A stretch of DNA of 64,000 nt, taken from assembly GCF_900182595.1 (NCBI RefSeq), contig NZ_FXTN01000001.1:186001-250000 (forward strand), given 5' to 3'. The translations under genes and the position numbers were made by a program. Below, piece by piece: positions 17,919-27,766 of the stretch. The stretch comes from Pedobacter westerhofensis (GTDB lineage: Bacteria > Bacteroidota > Bacteroidia > Sphingobacteriales > Sphingobacteriaceae). Under the pieces are notes generated by a model. It did not search any database. It was not told the origin of the DNA and saw only the letters and a program-made list of their open reading frames with translations. Numbering within the stretch: the first letter of the stretch is position 1; each line of letters starts with the position of its first letter.

Positions 17919-19295
17919 TTACTTTACGTAAACGGTCTTGATGTTGACAAACTCATGGTTACCAAACATACCAAGTTCACGGCCATATCCCGACTGGCCT
18001 ATTCCGCCAAACGGTAGTGCCGGATCAGATTTCACGCCCTCGTTTACAAAACATGAGCCGGCATGAAGCCGGTTCCTGGCAATATCTTCTGCAAGTGAAA
18101 GATCCTTTGAGAATACCGCAGCCCCGAGACCGAAACCAGTATCATTTGCGATTCTGATGGCATCGTTAGTATCTTCTGCACTGATAATTGCAGCTACGGG
18201 TCCAAAAATCTCTTCATCATACGCCAGCATGCCCTTTTTCACGCCGCTTAAAATAGTAGGCTGATAAAAAGCATGCTCACCATCAGCAAAGGGGATTTTC
18301 CCGCCAAGGATACAGGTTGCGCCCTGCCCGATGCACTTCAATACCTGCTGATGCAGCTCATCCCTGAGATCGGCTCTCGCCATCGGTCCCAGATCAGTAT
18401 CATTTTTGAGCGGATCACCGGTCTGTTTGTGCTCTATGTGATATTTGAACAATCTGGTAAATTCTTCTTCGACCTCTTTAACTACAATAAAGCGCTTGGC
18501 GGCGATGCAGCTTTGCCCGTTGTTGATTAACCTTGCTTCTGCACAAACTTTCGCCGCGGCAGGCACATCCGCATCGGCAAGAATGAGATACGGATCACTT
18601 CCTCCGAGCTCAAGCACGGTTTTCTTTAAAGCCTTTCCTGCCTGACCCGCTATTGTCTTTCCGGCATTGGTGCTGCCCGTAAGCGTAACGGCCTTAACCA
18701 GCGGATTTTCAATTACTGCCGCAATGGCTTTGCTGTTACAGATCAATACTTTGAATACATCCTGTTGAAAACCGGCATCCCTGATGATATCTTCTATGGC
18801 CAATGCGCATCCGGTTACTCCTGAAGAATGCTTTAAGATCCCCGCGTTACCTGCCATCAAAGCTGGTGCGAGGAACCTGAACACCTGCCATAAAGGAAAA
18901 TTCCATGGCATAATGGCCAATACTATTCCTATTGGCCTGAAACTTACGTAACTTTTGGATGCGGCTGTTTCAATGAACTGATCAGCAAGAAAGCCAGCGC
19001 CGTTTTCAGCATAATATTTACAAACAGCAGCGCATTTCAAAACTTCGGCAATACCCTGCTTTAATGGTTTGCCCATTTCCAGCGCCATCAGATTTGCCAG
19101 CTGGTCTTTTCTTTCCTCAAGCAAATCTGCAGCTTTCAACAACAAAGCGGCCCTTGCAGTGTCATCGGTTTCACGGTAGACCATCCATGCCTGTTGAACA
19201 CTTTCTATTTTCTCAGCAATCGCTTCATCGGTATCTTCCTTATACTCTTTTATCAGTTCTCCATTAAATGGATTGATCGATTGAATGCTCATCAT
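17919..19295 (-). CDS. NAD(P)-dependent succinate-semialdehyde dehydrogenase-type aldehyde dehydrogenase
   Basis: A 458-residue, full-length aldehyde dehydrogenase. Catalytic Glu229 (LELGGSDP) and Cys263 (NNGQSCIAAKRF) are intact, as is the MPWNFPLWQ cofactor loop near 129. The pattern PFGGIGQSGYGRELG near the C-terminus, and overall similarity to the short (about 455-residue) GabD/Sad group, support succinate semialdehyde or a similar short aldehyde as substrate. Two ATG codons in tandem (19295 and 19292) could start it. Monocistronic, with a 210-bp gene-free leader region. Confidence 0.85.
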   Translation of the reverse strand: MMSIQSINPFNGELIKEYKEDTDEAIAEKIESVQQAWMVYRETDDTARAALLLKAADLLEERKDQLANLMALEMGKPLKQGIAEVLKCAAVCKYYAENGAGFLADQFIETAASKSYVSFRPIGIVLAIMPWNFPLWQVFRFLAPALMAGNAGILKHSSGVTGCALAIEDIIRDAGFQQDVFKVLICNSKAIAAVIENPLVKAVTLTGSTNAGKTIAGQAGKALKKTVLELGGSDPYLILADADVPAAAKVCAEARLINNGQSCIAAKRFIVVKEVEEEFTRLFKYHIEHKQTGDPLKNDTDLGPMARADLRDELHQQVLKCIGQGATCILGGKIPFADGEHAFYQPTILSGVKKGMLAYDEEIFGPVAAIISAEDTNDAIRIANDTGFGLGAAVFSKDLSLAEDIARNRLHAGSCFVNEGVKSDPALPFGGIGQSGYGRELGMFGNHEFVNIKTVYVK

Positions 19296-19507
19296 CTTAT
19301 TTTTTCAGTACTAACCCCTATTGCCTACTCTCTTTATGCGTAACAAGTGTAGCAGAGATTTGTGTGGCAAAAACAGATTGAAATGCAAGATGGGGCTGAA
19401 GATAGTTTGAACATCAATTATTCAGTTTGTTCAATCGCGTTGTTAATCAAACATTTAATATAAAACGGATATTGTCTTGTAATTATTAACCTGTAAATAC
19501 CTAAGCT

Positions 19508-19786
19508 ATGAATACGATAGATTTAAATGCCCTGGCTAACAAGATTGCGCTCATTTGTCCTGTACTGGTAGAATCTGTTTCTGAACAGACCATCACATTA
19601 AAAGGCAGGATCATGCCCTACAGGTTATACATGAAGTTCAGGGATAATGTCCCTATCCTGCAGATAGACCTGTATAACCACGATCTGAAAACGGAAATAG
19701 AAAATGAGGTAAATCATATACTTAGCGTATTTTACCTGTATATGATCGAGAATGTTCATGTGAACTATCTGAATCTGACGTACTGA
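19508..19786 (+). CDS. Small protein of unknown function
   Basis: A 92-residue soluble protein (MNTIDLNALANKIALICPVLVES...) with alternating strand and helix patterns and no recognised motif. It is a lone + gene, divergent from the aldehyde dehydrogenase and ended by a very strong hairpin shared with dnaA. Confidence 0.55.
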   Translation: MNTIDLNALANKIALICPVLVESVSEQTITLKGRIMPYRLYMKFRDNVPILQIDLYNHDLKTEIENEVNHILSVFYLYMIENVHVNYLNLTY

Positions 19787-19873
19787 TCAGTGCACATTGG
19801 TGGATTAAGAAAAGATGGAGGGCGATATGATTGATAAATTGAGCATCAGGGAGACCTATATTTAAATGCTCCC

Positions 19874-19928
19874 GCAGAAGAAAGGCGAACAGGCTAATGA
19901 TATTACAGCCTGTTCGCCTTTCTTCTGC
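19874..19928. terminator. Strong bidirectional terminator (22-bp perfect stem)
   Basis: Left arm 19874-19895 and right arm 19907-19928 are perfect inverted copies (GCAGAAGAAAGGCGAACAGG... and complement) around an 11-base loop. A-rich and T-rich ends flank GC-rich centres, so it can work in both directions. It sits between the small + gene and the end of dnaA (-). Confidence 0.9.
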
Positions 19929-19982
19929 CGCATGCCTGATTTTTTGATCTCAGCGCAGAAATGCGGATAATGATCAGAGACA

Positions 19983-21416
19983 CTAGTTCATCTGTAATTT
20001 CTTTTGGATATCATTTACATATCCTTTGAACTTTTTATCTGTGCCCATCAGGTCATCTACCGTCTGGCAGGCATAGATCACTGTAGAGTGATCGCGGCCT
20101 CCATGATATGCACCTATGCTCTTCAGCGAGGATTTGGTCATGCTTTTAGAAAGGTACATGGAGATTTGTCTTGCCTGCACTACTTCACGTTTACGTGTAG
20201 GAGAGTTCACCAGGTTGACAGGCACTTCAAAATATTCGCAAACCAGCTTCTGGATAAAATCCATTGAGACTTCCTTAGAGGTATTCTTGATAAAATTTTT
20301 CAGCATCGACTTCGCCAGCGGAAGATCGATATCTTTTTTGTTCAGCGTAGACTGGGCAAGCAGGGAAACCATGGCTCCTTCAAGTTCACGCACATTGTTA
20401 TCAATATTATGGGCTACATATTCTACCACTTCTGAGGGAAGGTCAATACCATCGGCATACATTTTCTTTTTAAGGATTGCGATCCTGGTTTCCAGGTCAG
20501 GGATCTGAAGATCTGCAGATAAGCCCCATTTAAAACGGCTCAGCAATCTTTCTTCCAGGCCCGATAAATCTTTCGGTGCCTTATCAGAGGTGATGATGAT
20601 CTGTTTGCCCGACTGGTGCAGGTGGTTAAAAATATGGAAGAAGATATCCTGTGTTTTTTCTTTTCCTGCAAAATTGTGGACATCATCCATGATGATCACA
20701 TCCATTGCCTGGTAAAAGTTCACGAAATCATTGATGGTATTGTTTTTCAGTGACTCTACAAACTGCTGGCAGAACTTTTCGCAGGATACGAAGATCACCA
20801 GTTTCTCGGGATGGGTACGCTTGATTTCGTTGCCGATTGCCTGGGCCAAATGCGTTTTGCCCAATCCAACTGCTCCATAAATCATCAGCGGGTTGAAGGA
20901 TGTAGCTCCCGGTTTTGCAGCCACAGCAAAACCTGCAGAGCGCGCCAGACGGTTACAGTCGCCTTCAACATAGTTCTCTAATGTATAATTAGAGTTCAGC
21001 TGAGGATCAACATTCATTCTCTTTGCGCCGGGAATAACAAAAGGGTTCCTGATGTCTTTGCCTGCAGCTGCCGATGGTACAGCGGGCGATTGCGGATTTG
21101 GTGCCGCAGCGTTGCCGGCCGAAGGCATTTTCGTAGTATATGGCGAGCCGCTGTTTGATGATTTGTCCACAACAATGTTATATTCCAGACGTCCGTCCTC
21201 TCCCAGCTGCTGTTTTACGGTTTTGCGCAGTAGGCCTACATAGTGCTCTTCCAGCCATTCGTAGAAAAACAAACTTGGTACCTGAACAGTTAAAACATTC
21301 CCTTCCAACTTTAAGGCCGAGATCGGTTCAAACCAGGTTCTGTAGCTCTGATTCGGGATGTTCGCTTTAATAGTTTGGAGTGAGTTATTCCACACTGTGG
21401 TACAAGTATTCTGCAT
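19983..21416 (-). CDS. dnaA: Chromosomal replication initiator protein DnaA
   Basis: A 477-residue DnaA with all four domains: an N-terminal interaction domain (1-82), an Ala/Pro-rich linker (about 88-128), an AAA+ ATPase and a DNA-binding domain. The ATPase has Walker A GAVGLGKTH at 181-189 and Walker B VIIMDDVH at 240-247. The C-terminal DnaA-box-binding domain carries the signature GGRDHSTVIYA. It binds TTATCCACA sites, opens oriC and recruits the helicase. One exact DnaA box lies about 150 bp upstream of the start, consistent with autoregulation or origin proximity. Confidence 0.98.
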   Translation of the reverse strand: MQNTCTTVWNNSLQTIKANIPNQSYRTWFEPISALKLEGNVLTVQVPSLFFYEWLEEHYVGLLRKTVKQQLGEDGRLEYNIVVDKSSNSGSPYTTKMPSAGNAAAPNPQSPAVPSAAAGKDIRNPFVIPGAKRMNVDPQLNSNYTLENYVEGDCNRLARSAGFAVAAKPGATSFNPLMIYGAVGLGKTHLAQAIGNEIKRTHPEKLVIFVSCEKFCQQFVESLKNNTINDFVNFYQAMDVIIMDDVHNFAGKEKTQDIFFHIFNHLHQSGKQIIITSDKAPKDLSGLEERLLSRFKWGLSADLQIPDLETRIAILKKKMYADGIDLPSEVVEYVAHNIDNNVRELEGAMVSLLAQSTLNKKDIDLPLAKSMLKNFIKNTSKEVSMDFIQKLVCEYFEVPVNLVNSPTRKREVVQARQISMYLSKSMTKSSLKSIGAYHGGRDHSTVIYACQTVDDLMGTDKKFKGYVNDIQKKLQMN

Positions 21417-21812
21417 AGTTATATTGATGATATTCGTCTAAAAAAAGTTGATGTCCCTTTTGGGGATTGCGAAGATCAAGAAAATAGTAAACAAAAAAAC
21501 AGAAACTTATACTTAGGGTTAACCAGCTAAAAAGCAATCATATATAGAATTATTTTTGATTTTAATGTGGATAAGTATGGGTTATCAACACATGTTGTTA
21601 ACTATTGCCGGGGCCTCTTGTCAATAACGTGGATGGGTGTTAAATAACTAAAAACAACTCACTGAACACTATGGTACTTGGCTAAATTTTACGGTCAGAA
21701 AAACCGGGAAGTTAAGCCGGATCTTTTGGGGAAAACCTAAAAACCGGCCTCGGGTTTTGCCCGGGTTGTTCACAATTTCTTACCTTTATCGCATAGCTCC
21801 AGACATTATATT
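21417..21812. other. dnaA upstream region with DnaA boxes (possible oriC-proximal site)
   Basis: A gene-free stretch between divergent dnaA (-) and a small + gene. It holds an exact DnaA box on the minus strand at 21566-21574 (TGTGGATAA, i.e. TTATCCACA). A one-mismatch box is on the plus strand at 21582-21590 (TTATCAACA), in an AT-rich segment (21480-21600). Two boxes are fewer than a typical full oriC, so this may be only the dnaA autoregulatory region. Confidence 0.5.
21756..21788 (+). promoter_or_regulatory. Bacteroidota-type promoter of the small gene at 21813
   Basis: TTTG at 21756-21759, a 21-base spacer, then TACCTTTA at 21781-21788. This fits the -33 TTTG / -7 TAnnTTTG consensus with one mismatch. 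The predicted start of transcription is near 21795, 18 bp before the ATG. Confidence 0.5.
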
Positions 21813-21995
21813 ATGATCAGATTAAATACGGATACCCCGACAAACGTTTTAGACGATGTGAAAGAAGGCAGCATGGTTACAGACACCTTTAGCAAGACAG
21901 GCCTGGTAGAAAGTATTGAAACTACTGATGACGGATATTATAAGATATATACCTTCCACCTGGTTACCGGCAGGACAATTATTGTCAAAAAGTAA
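21813..21995 (+). CDS. Small protein of unknown function (60 aa)
   Basis: A 60-residue protein beginning MIRLNTDTPTNVLDD, with a likely small beta-barrel pattern (GSMVTDTFSKTGLVESIE, then YKIYTFHLVTGRTIIVKK). No recognised family. A good promoter precedes it. It is the first gene of the + run leading to purL, 64 bp before the next small gene. Confidence 0.6.
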   Translation: MIRLNTDTPTNVLDDVKEGSMVTDTFSKTGLVESIETTDDGYYKIYTFHLVTGRTIIVKK

Positions 21996-22059
21996 ATCTG
22001 CAGGACATTTTTTTGAAACAGAATTAAGGCTGTGATGTTTATTTTGAAAAAACGACATT

Positions 22060-22278
22060 ATGGAAGATCAAAATTCAGATAAACTGCACAATCAGGAAGA
22101 TGTAAATCCAACATCACAGCTGGACAAACTGGCAAAAGATAACGATGCGGCCGATCTGCCGGAAACAAACGGTACCGGCAGTAACCGTCCTGTTCCTACT
22201 TCGGGCTCCGTAATTGTAGAGAAAGAGGATGACGAAGATCAGGACAGCAATGACATAGAACAGTTGGGGCATTCGTAA
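22060..22278 (+). CDS. Small acidic low-complexity protein (72 aa)
   Basis: A 72-residue protein rich in Asp, Asn, Glu and Ser (MEDQNSDKLHNQEDVNP...), expected to be disordered. No family recognised. Its 3' end carries the purL promoter. Resembles in composition the protein at 17656-17865. Confidence 0.5.
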   Translation: MEDQNSDKLHNQEDVNPTSQLDKLAKDNDAADLPETNGTGSNRPVPTSGSVIVEKEDDEDQDSNDIEQLGHS

Positions 22279-22294
22279 TTTTAACTTACCTTTG
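22264..22294 (+). promoter_or_regulatory. Bacteroidota-type promoter of purL
   Basis: TTG at 22264-22266, a 20-base spacer, and a perfect TAnnTTTG box (TACCTTTG) at 22287-22294, 18 bp before the purL ATG. The -33 element lies inside the end of the preceding small gene. This gives an independent promoter for purL with a very short leader and no visible purine riboswitch. Confidence 0.6.
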
Positions 22295-22311
22295 CGCCAT
22301 AAAATAAAACC

Positions 22312-25300
22312 ATGATTTATTTCTTCTCCAACGAGCGCAATACTGTTTTTGCTGTACAAATAGAACGAACCCTCACCTCGTCTGATATTTCAAAATTAAG
22401 CTGGCTTTTTGGCGGTGCCCAATTGAAAAAAGAAACTGTGATTACAGACTTTTTTACGGGCCCCCGTGCTGCAATGATTACTCCCTGGAGTACCAATGCA
22501 GTGGAGATCACTCAGAATATGGATATTCATGGCATTGTTAGAATTGAAGAGTTTACGAGGGTAAGCGCAGATTTCAAGGATTTTGATCCAATGCTGTTCC
22601 AAAAATATACGGAACTGAACGAGGATCTGTACACGATCAGTATTCAGCCTGAACACATCATGGAAGTTGCCGATATTGCGGCATACAATCAGCAGGAAGG
22701 CCTTTCGCTGAGCGAGGTAGAAGTAGATTATTTAAATAACCTTTCAGAAAAACTGGGCAGAAAGCTAACAGATTCGGAAGTATTTGGATTCTCACAGGTA
22801 AACTCAGAACACTGCCGTCACAAGATCTTTAACGGAACTTTTGTGATTGATGGCGAAGAGCAGCCGGTATCATTATTTAAGATGATCCGTAAAACCTCCG
22901 AGGCCAACCCTAACGGGATTATTTCTGCATATAAGGATAACGTAGCTTTTGTAAAAGGCCCAAGGGTACAGCAGTTTGCACCAAAACGGGCTGATGTACC
23001 AGAATATTATGAGATAAAAGACTTTGATTCTGTGATCTCGCTGAAAGCAGAAACACATAATTTCCCAACAACGGTAGAGCCTTTTAATGGCGCTGCAACA
23101 GGTTCGGGAGGTGAGATCAGGGACAGGCTGGCTGGCGGTCAGGGTTCATTGCCCCTGGCGGGAACGGCGGTTTACATGACTTCCTTTTCACGACTGGAAG
23201 AAAACCGTCCATGGGAAAAAGGAATGGCCGAAAGGAACTGGTTGTACCAGACACCGATGGATATCCTGATCAAAGCTTCTAACGGGGCATCAGATTTTGG
23301 AAATAAATTTGGGCAACCGCTGATCACAGGCTCCCTGCTCACTTTTGAACACGAAGAAGCTGCCAGGAAACTGGGCTTTGATAAGGTGATCATGCAGGCC
23401 GGTGGTATCGGTTATGGAAAAGCGGACCAGGCGAAAAAAGAAAAACCGGCAGTAAACGATAAAATCGTTGTACTCGGCGGAGAAAACTATAGAATAGGGA
23501 TGGGCGGTGCTGCAGTTTCTTCTGCAGATACCGGAGCAATGGGCTCCGGCATTGAACTGAACGCGATCCAGCGCTCCAATCCTGAAATGCAGAAACGTGT
23601 TGCCAATGCAGTGCGCGGAATGGTTGAAAGCGATCACAATACAATCGTGTCTATTCATGACCATGGTGCGGGCGGCCACCTGAACTGTTTATCAGAACTT
23701 GTGGAAGAAACAGGCGGCAAGATCGACCTGGATAAACTTCCGGTAGGTGACCCTACCCTGTCTGCCAAAGAGATCATCGGAAACGAATCTCAGGAGCGTA
23801 TGGGACTGGTGATCGGACAGGAGCATCTGGAAACACTGCAAAAGATTGCCGACCGTGAGCGCGCACCAATGTATACTGTAGGTGAGGTGACGGGAGATCA
23901 TCGTTTTACGTTTGAATCTGCTACCACAGGGGCTAAACCTATGGACCTTAAAATGGATGACATGTTTGGCAGCTCGCCAAAGGTAATCATGCAGGATAAA
24001 ACAATAGAAAGAAAATATACGCCGGTTACTTATGACGCGGCAAAAATTGATACTTATCTGGAGCAGTTGCTGCAGCTGGAAGCAGTAGGCAGTAAAGACT
24101 GGTTAACGAACAAAGTTGACCGTTGTGTGGGCGGACGTGTAGCCAAACAGCAATGTGCCGGGCCGCTTCAGCTGCCACTAAACAACTGTGGTGTGATGGC
24201 ACTGGATTTCCAGGGAAAAGATGGTATTGCCACTTCTATCGGCCATGCCCCTCTTTCAGCATTGATAGACCCTGCCGCAGGCAGCCGCAATGCGATCGCA
24301 GAATCCTTATCCAACCTGGTGTGGGCACCGTTAAAAGACGGACTGGAAAGTGTATCGCTATCTGCCAACTGGATGTGGGCCTGCAAAAACGAAGGTGAAG
24401 ATGCTCGTTTATATGCTGCCGTTAAGGCCTGCTCTGAATTTGCGATCAGCCTGGGCATCAATATCCCTACAGGTAAGGATTCACTGTCAATGAAGCAGAA
24501 ATACAAAAACGAAGAGGTAATTTCTCCGGGAACTGTGATCATTTCTGCTGCCGGCCATTGTGACGACATTACTGGCGTGATAGAACCAGTACTAAAAAAA
24601 TCAGGCGGTTCCATTTATTATATCAACTTATCAGGTGATACTTATAAATTGGGAGGATCATCGTTTGCACAGATCCTGAACAAAATCGGAGATGAAACCC
24701 CAGATGTAATTGATGCTGCTCAATTCAAAAACACTTTTAATACGTTACAGGAACTGATTAAAGGCAATAAAATACACGCGGGACATGATATCGGCAGCGG
24801 AGGCTTAATCACTACCCTGCTTGAGCTGTGTTTTGCCGACCGTAACCTGGGTGCTTCCATAGACCTTAGCGCATTGGGAGATCAGGACAGTATCAGCAAG
24901 CTGTTTGCAGAGAATATCGGTATCGTTTTTCAGGCAGATGAATCAGCAGAAGCGTTATTAGCTGCCAATCAGGTTGAGTACCATAAGCTGGGAACTGTTA
25001 CCTCTGCAGCTAGGCTGGAAATCAAAGATCTTTCAGGAAGCATGAGCTTTGACATTGATCATCTGCGTGATGTATGGTCTAAAACTTCATACCTGCTGGA
25101 TGAGAAACAAAGCGGAGCTGTCAAAGCGAAGGAACGTTACGACAATTATAAAAACCATGTATTAAACTATACATTCCCATTATCTTTTGACGGAAAGAAA
25201 CCGGTGATAAATCCTTCAAAACCAAGGCCTAAAGCAGCTGTTATCCGCGAAAAAGGAAGTAACTCTGAAAGGGAACTGGCGAATGCGATGTACCTTGCGG

Positions 25301-25968
25301 GTTTTGACGTGAAGGATGTTCACATGACAGATCTGATTTCGGGCAGGGAAACGCTGGAAGATATCCAGTTTATCGGTGCTGTTGGCGGTTTCTCCAACTC
25401 AGATGTGCTGGGTTCTGCCAAAGGCTGGGCAGGTGCTTTCCTTTACAATGAGAAAGCCAGGCTGGCACTTGAGAATTTCTTTAAACGCGAAGACACCTTA
25501 TCTGTAGGTATCTGTAACGGATGCCAGTTATTTGTAGAACTTGGGCTGATCAACAAAGATCACGAAGAGAAACCTAAGATGCTGCACAATGACAGCCATA
25601 AACATGAAAGTGGCTTCACCTCCGTATCTATTCAGGAGAACAATTCAGTAATGCTTTCAGGCCTTGCAGGAACTACATTGGGTGTTTGGATCTCACATGG
25701 TGAAGGAAAGTTCCAGTTACCATATGCCGAAGATCAGTATCAGATTGTAGCCAAGTATGGTTACGAAAGTTACCCGGCTAACCCGAATGGTTCTGATTAT
25801 AACACTGCAATGATGTGCGACAATACCGGAAGGCACCTGGTGATCATGCCGCATATCGAACGCTCAATATTTCAGTGGAACTGGGCAAATTATCCGGAAG
25901 GACGAAATGACGAAGTAACACCCTGGATCGCGGCATTTGTAAATGCCAGAAAATGGCTGGAAGCTTAA
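22312..25968 (+). CDS. purL: Phosphoribosylformylglycinamidine synthase, single-chain PurL
   Basis: A 1218-residue FGAM synthase, step 4 of purine synthesis: FGAR + Gln + ATP gives FGAM. It is the long single-chain form with PurS-like N-terminal region (about 1-150), two AIRS-type halves and a C-terminal glutaminase (about 960-1218). Key motifs are SEHCRHKIF (about 165), the substrate loop KAETHNFPTTVEPFNGAATG, GHDIGSGGL, the glutaminase nucleophile Cys in VGICNGCQL, and PHIERSIFQ near the end. It has its own promoter and a 33-bp leader. Confidence 0.97.
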   Translation: MIYFFSNERNTVFAVQIERTLTSSDISKLSWLFGGAQLKKETVITDFFTGPRAAMITPWSTNAVEITQNMDIHGIVRIEEFTRVSADFKDFDPMLFQKYTELNEDLYTISIQPEHIMEVADIAAYNQQEGLSLSEVEVDYLNNLSEKLGRKLTDSEVFGFSQVNSEHCRHKIFNGTFVIDGEEQPVSLFKMIRKTSEANPNGIISAYKDNVAFVKGPRVQQFAPKRADVPEYYEIKDFDSVISLKAETHNFPTTVEPFNGAATGSGGEIRDRLAGGQGSLPLAGTAVYMTSFSRLEENRPWEKGMAERNWLYQTPMDILIKASNGASDFGNKFGQPLITGSLLTFEHEEAARKLGFDKVIMQAGGIGYGKADQAKKEKPAVNDKIVVLGGENYRIGMGGAAVSSADTGAMGSGIELNAIQRSNPEMQKRVANAVRGMVESDHNTIVSIHDHGAGGHLNCLSELVEETGGKIDLDKLPVGDPTLSAKEIIGNESQERMGLVIGQEHLETLQKIADRERAPMYTVGEVTGDHRFTFESATTGAKPMDLKMDDMFGSSPKVIMQDKTIERKYTPVTYDAAKIDTYLEQLLQLEAVGSKDWLTNKVDRCVGGRVAKQQCAGPLQLPLNNCGVMALDFQGKDGIATSIGHAPLSALIDPAAGSRNAIAESLSNLVWAPLKDGLESVSLSANWMWACKNEGEDARLYAAVKACSEFAISLGINIPTGKDSLSMKQKYKNEEVISPGTVIISAAGHCDDITGVIEPVLKKSGGSIYYINLSGDTYKLGGSSFAQILNKIGDETPDVIDAAQFKNTFNTLQELIKGNKIHAGHDIGSGGLITTLLELCFADRNLGASIDLSALGDQDSISKLFAENIGIVFQADESAEALLAANQVEYHKLGTVTSAARLEIKDLSGSMSFDIDHLRDVWSKTSYLLDEKQSGAVKAKERYDNYKNHVLNYTFPLSFDGKKPVINPSKPRPKAAVIREKGSNSERELANAMYLAGFDVKDVHMTDLISGRETLEDIQFIGAVGGFSNSDVLGSAKGWAGAFLYNEKARLALENFFKREDTLSVGICNGCQLFVELGLINKDHEEKPKMLHNDSHKHESGFTSVSIQENNSVMLSGLAGTTLGVWISHGEGKFQLPYAEDQYQIVAKYGYESYPANPNGSDYNTAMMCDNTGRHLVIMPHIERSIFQWNWANYPEGRNDEVTPWIAAFVNARKWLEA

Positions 25969-26030
25969 AATCCTGTCAATTTTAAATCAATTCATCAGCA
26001 CTGCTGTTATTCATAAAAATCGAAATAATT

Positions 26031-26969
26031 ATGAAAGCAGTTACAATCCATAACTACGGCAGCGCTGATGAATTGATCTATGAAGATGCTGAAAACCCCA
26101 CAATTCAGCCTGATGATGTGCTGATCAAAGTCTATTCAGCCAGTATCAATCCTGTAGACTGGAAAGTCAGAAGCGGAAATTATCCCGGTGCCGATCAAAG
26201 AAAATTTCCTGTAATTTTGGGATGGGATCTGTCAGGCGTAATTGAACAGCTTGGAGATGAGGTGACAGGTTTTGCCATAGGTGATGAAGTTTATGCAAGA
26301 CCAAATACCAAAAGACAAGGCACATATGCAGAATATGTGGCTGTCAATTTTAAGGAGATTAGCCCGAAACCAAAATCAATAGATCATATCCATTCAGCAG
26401 CAGTCCCACTTGCGGGAATGACGGCATGGCAGGGCCTGTTTACCCACGGTAAGCTGCAGGCGGGTCAGAAGGTATTGATTCATGCTGCAGCAGGCGGTGT
26501 AGGAACCTACGCCGTACAGCTGGCAAAATGGAAAGGTGCCTATGTGATTGGAACAGCATCAGAGAGTAACATAGATTTTCTGAAGGATCTTGGTGCCGAT
26601 GAAATCATCGATTACAAGAATGAAGATTTTACTGAAAGACTGGGGAATATAGATCTTGTACTTGATCTCATTGGAGGAGACGTGCAGCTGCAGTCACTCG
26701 AAGTATTAAAGCCCGGAGGAATATTTATCAGTACACTGGCTATTAAAGATGAAGCAGCAATTGCAGCCAAAGGATTGACAGGAGGCAGGTTTATGACCCA
26801 GTCTGTTCCCGAAGACCTGGCCAGTTTAGCCGCGCTGATTGATGAAGGCAAGCTCAAACCTGTCATTTATGACATCATGGATCTGAAGGATACTGCCGAA
26901 GCGCAACGCAAAGTTGAAGAAGGACATGTAAGGGGAAAGATCGTGATAAAAGTAGTTGATGAGATTTAA
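26031..26969 (+). CDS. NADP-dependent quinone oxidoreductase-like MDR protein
   Basis: A 312-residue zinc-independent medium-chain dehydrogenase/reductase. It has the GroES-like N-terminal domain (NPVDWKVRSGNYP, GWDLSGVIEQLGDEV) and a Rossmann domain with AAAGGVGTYAVQLAK. Zinc-binding residues of true alcohol dehydrogenases are absent, as in quinone oxidoreductases. Probably NADPH-dependent reduction of quinones or enones. Its stop overlaps the stop of the convergent DUF2490 gene by 3 bp. Confidence 0.88.
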   Translation: MKAVTIHNYGSADELIYEDAENPTIQPDDVLIKVYSASINPVDWKVRSGNYPGADQRKFPVILGWDLSGVIEQLGDEVTGFAIGDEVYARPNTKRQGTYAEYVAVNFKEISPKPKSIDHIHSAAVPLAGMTAWQGLFTHGKLQAGQKVLIHAAAGGVGTYAVQLAKWKGAYVIGTASESNIDFLKDLGADEIIDYKNEDFTERLGNIDLVLDLIGGDVQLQSLEVLKPGGIFISTLAIKDEAAIAAKGLTGGRFMTQSVPEDLASLAALIDEGKLKPVIYDIMDLKDTAEAQRKVEEGHVRGKIVIKVVDEI

Positions 26970-27676
26970 AATTTTGTGTACACTGCAAGCTGAACAACAT
27001 TATTTACTGTATTGTTGTTCAGCCCCTTTACAGCCTGGTTCAGATAGCCTGCTTCAATGTCAAGCTTCTTGCTGAAGCGGTATCCTGCTGCTGCATATGC
27101 CCTATTCTGATCAAAAAATTTATGATTCAGTTCATCCTTGTGCTGGATATTGAAGAAAAGTTCATTCTGTAAAGCTACAAAAGCACCTTTCTCAAAACTC
27201 TGCACACCTTTTTCCAGGGGGATGATAAACCTGGCGAAATACCTGAAACGCTGTGCAAACAATTCTTCCTTACCCGCCCTTTCTATAAAACGATGTTCCA
27301 ACCTGAAACGGTGTGCGGCAATCACTGTACGGGCTGCTTTATGTTTATACACGTACTGCTCCCAGATCCTGTGTTCGGATAGCACACGATCAAGCGGGCC
27401 ATCAGTATGGGTGTAGGTCTGGTTCAGCAAATATCCTAAGGTCAGTTCGTTTTTTCCATTGGCATAGTAAGTTATCCCGGGCCTGAACAGAAAGTTCCTT
27501 ACGTTGTCCCATTTATCCGCAGAACGCAGCTGCATGTCCAAATATGTGCCCCATTTTTTACTGATCTTCGTGTTGTTCAGCAGGAATAACCAACCAGTAC
27601 TTTGGTGCTGGGTTTGGGCCAGCAGCCTGCCCCCCGTAAGGAATACGACGACAAAAAAGAAAACAGATAAACGCAT
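26966..27676 (-). CDS. DUF2490 family outer-membrane protein
   Basis: A 236-residue exported protein with a signal peptide (MRLSVFFFVVVFLTGGRLLAQ) and alternating amphipathic strands typical of a small outer-membrane beta barrel (YLDMQLRSADKW, RPGITYYANGKNELTLGYLL, final AVYTKF). It matches the DUF2490 pattern common in Bacteroidota; role unknown. The C-terminal aromatic residue Phe fits a barrel signal. Confidence 0.8.
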   Translation of the reverse strand: MRLSVFFFVVVFLTGGRLLAQTQHQSTGWLFLLNNTKISKKWGTYLDMQLRSADKWDNVRNFLFRPGITYYANGKNELTLGYLLNQTYTHTDGPLDRVLSEHRIWEQYVYKHKAARTVIAAHRFRLEHRFIERAGKEELFAQRFRYFARFIIPLEKGVQSFEKGAFVALQNELFFNIQHKDELNHKFFDQNRAYAAAGYRFSKKLDIEAGYLNQAVKGLNNNTVNNVVQLAVYTKF

Positions 27677-27715
27677 GGGGTAATAATACTACATTTAGGG
27701 CATAAGCCAAAATGA

Positions 27716-27742
27716 AAATGCCATTCTTTGGGAATGGCATTT
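27716..27742. terminator. Terminator hairpin after the aldehyde dehydrogenase remnant
   Basis: An 11-bp perfect stem, AAATGCCATTC with GAATGGCATTT, around a five-base loop. It lies 25 bp downstream of the broken gene's stop on the minus strand and ends in T residues in both directions. It also separates that gene from DUF2490. Confidence 0.75.
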
Positions 27743-27766
27743 ATGGAAATTAATTCATAAAAGGTT

